A stretch of DNA of 6,751 bases from an uncultured Carnobacterium sp. (GTDB lineage Bacteria > Bacillota > Bacilli > Lactobacillales > Aerococcaceae), in the NCBI GenBank assembly GCA_937976325.1, contig CALJSD010000129.1:1-6751 (forward strand), read 5' to 3'. How positions within the stretch are numbered: position 1 is the stretch's first letter; every line of letters starts with the position of its first letter. The position numbers and the translations under genes were made by a program. Positions 6,358-6,751 of the stretch are shown piece after piece. The notes beneath the pieces are model-generated. The model was given only the letters and a program-made list of their open reading frames with translations. It did no database searches and was not told the DNA's origin.

Positions 6358-6751
6358 CTACCCTCTTTTCTTAGAAATCGTTACTAAAATCGATGCAATG
6401 ATTGGTGTCATCACGGTTGCAGCTAAAGCTTCGGCAATCCCGTTTGTCATGACAACGCCCATTAAGAAGAGCGGCAATTCCGCAACAGTTTTCCCTGTTA
6501 ATTCTGCATATTGATTTCCCATCAGTAAATAAATGGAACTTAATACGAATACCGTATTCATAATACTTCCAAGGAAACCAGACACTGCCATTCTGAGTTG
6601 GTCGGACGCAATGAGTTTAGTTGTCTTATGATAAAATAACGCAACAAGTCCCCCCATCACTAAACGTGGAAGTACTGAAATCAATGGATTCGTAAAAATT
6701 AACAAGCTAATCGGGCTCCCTGAAGTAAAGGCGCGGAAGAACGAACACATC
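6358..6751 (-). CDS. ECF transporter S component, pantothenate type (partial, N-terminus outside window)
   Basis: The frame is open to the right edge and ends in TAG three bases before coaBC. About 131 codons are visible. The first in-frame ATG, at the edge, is probably internal, because ECF S components are usually about 170-200 aa and the visible part starts mid-domain. Hydrophobic segments include LLIFTNPLISVLPRLVMGGL, a loop-helix with the typical LPR motif, then SGFLGSIMNTVFVLSSIYLL, then LPLFLMGVVMTNGIAEALAA and a final helix ending in a basic KKRG tail. S components are small integral membrane proteins that bind a vitamin and join the shared EcfT/EcfA energising module. Coupling to coaBC makes pantothenate (PanT-like) the likely substrate. 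This is inferred from context, since S-component substrates are hard to assign from sequence alone. Confidence 0.82.
   Translation of the reverse strand, partial: MCSFFRAFTSGSPISLLIFTNPLISVLPRLVMGGLVALFYHKTTKLIASDQLRMAVSGFLGSIMNTVFVLSSIYLLMGNQYAELTGKTVAELPLFLMGVVMTNGIAEALAATVMTPIIASILVTISKKRG

Noticed and set aside
6218..6514. Plus-strand 98-aa ORF across the coaBC start
   Set aside because: It is a shadow of coaBC and the ECF S component, both of which have clear motifs on the minus strand.

Overview
The window is AT-rich, and every gene I can support lies on the minus strand with purine-rich Shine-Dalgarno sites. Together with a fused CoaBC beside a pantothenate-type ECF S component, this points to a low-GC Gram-positive bacterium, most likely of the Lactobacillales. 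A Carnobacteriaceae/Granulicatella-like host is my low-confidence guess. In the order of transcription (right to left) there are two operon segments and the beginning of a third unit.

Segment 1 (about 5077-6751) concerns pantothenate and coenzyme A. It holds the C-terminal part of an ECF transporter S component, cut by the window edge. Three bases later comes coaBC, the bifunctional phosphopantothenoylcysteine synthetase/decarboxylase. It ends at a clear intrinsic terminator whose one imperfect pair becomes a G-U wobble only in the minus-strand RNA.

Segment 2 (about 155-5043) is a four-gene cell-surface glycan module with its own extended -10 promoter. It encodes a small monotopic phosphoglycosyl transferase, a DegT-family aminotransferase, a membrane-bound UDP-GlcNAc 4,6-dehydratase of the PglF/CapD type, and a family 2 glycosyltransferase with C-terminal membrane helices. 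They fit one route: UDP-GlcNAc is dehydrated to a 4-keto-6-deoxy sugar, aminated at C4, loaded on undecaprenyl phosphate, and extended by a second sugar. From memory, the same four activities start the pneumococcal type IV teichoic acid (AATGal followed by glucose). That makes a teichoic acid or capsule with an AATGal-like first sugar the leading hypothesis. A perfect 13-bp hairpin between the dehydratase and the last glycosyltransferase may partly terminate or damp transcription.

Segment 3 (1-118) has an extended -10 promoter, a ribosome binding site and the first 25 codons of a further minus-strand gene with a very basic N-terminus. It is consistent with a membrane-anchored protein, but its family cannot be named from this fragment.

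The plus strand carries only shadow ORFs. I see no mobile elements, tRNA or rRNA genes, or CRISPR arrays. No stretch longer than 300 bases lacks a gene.
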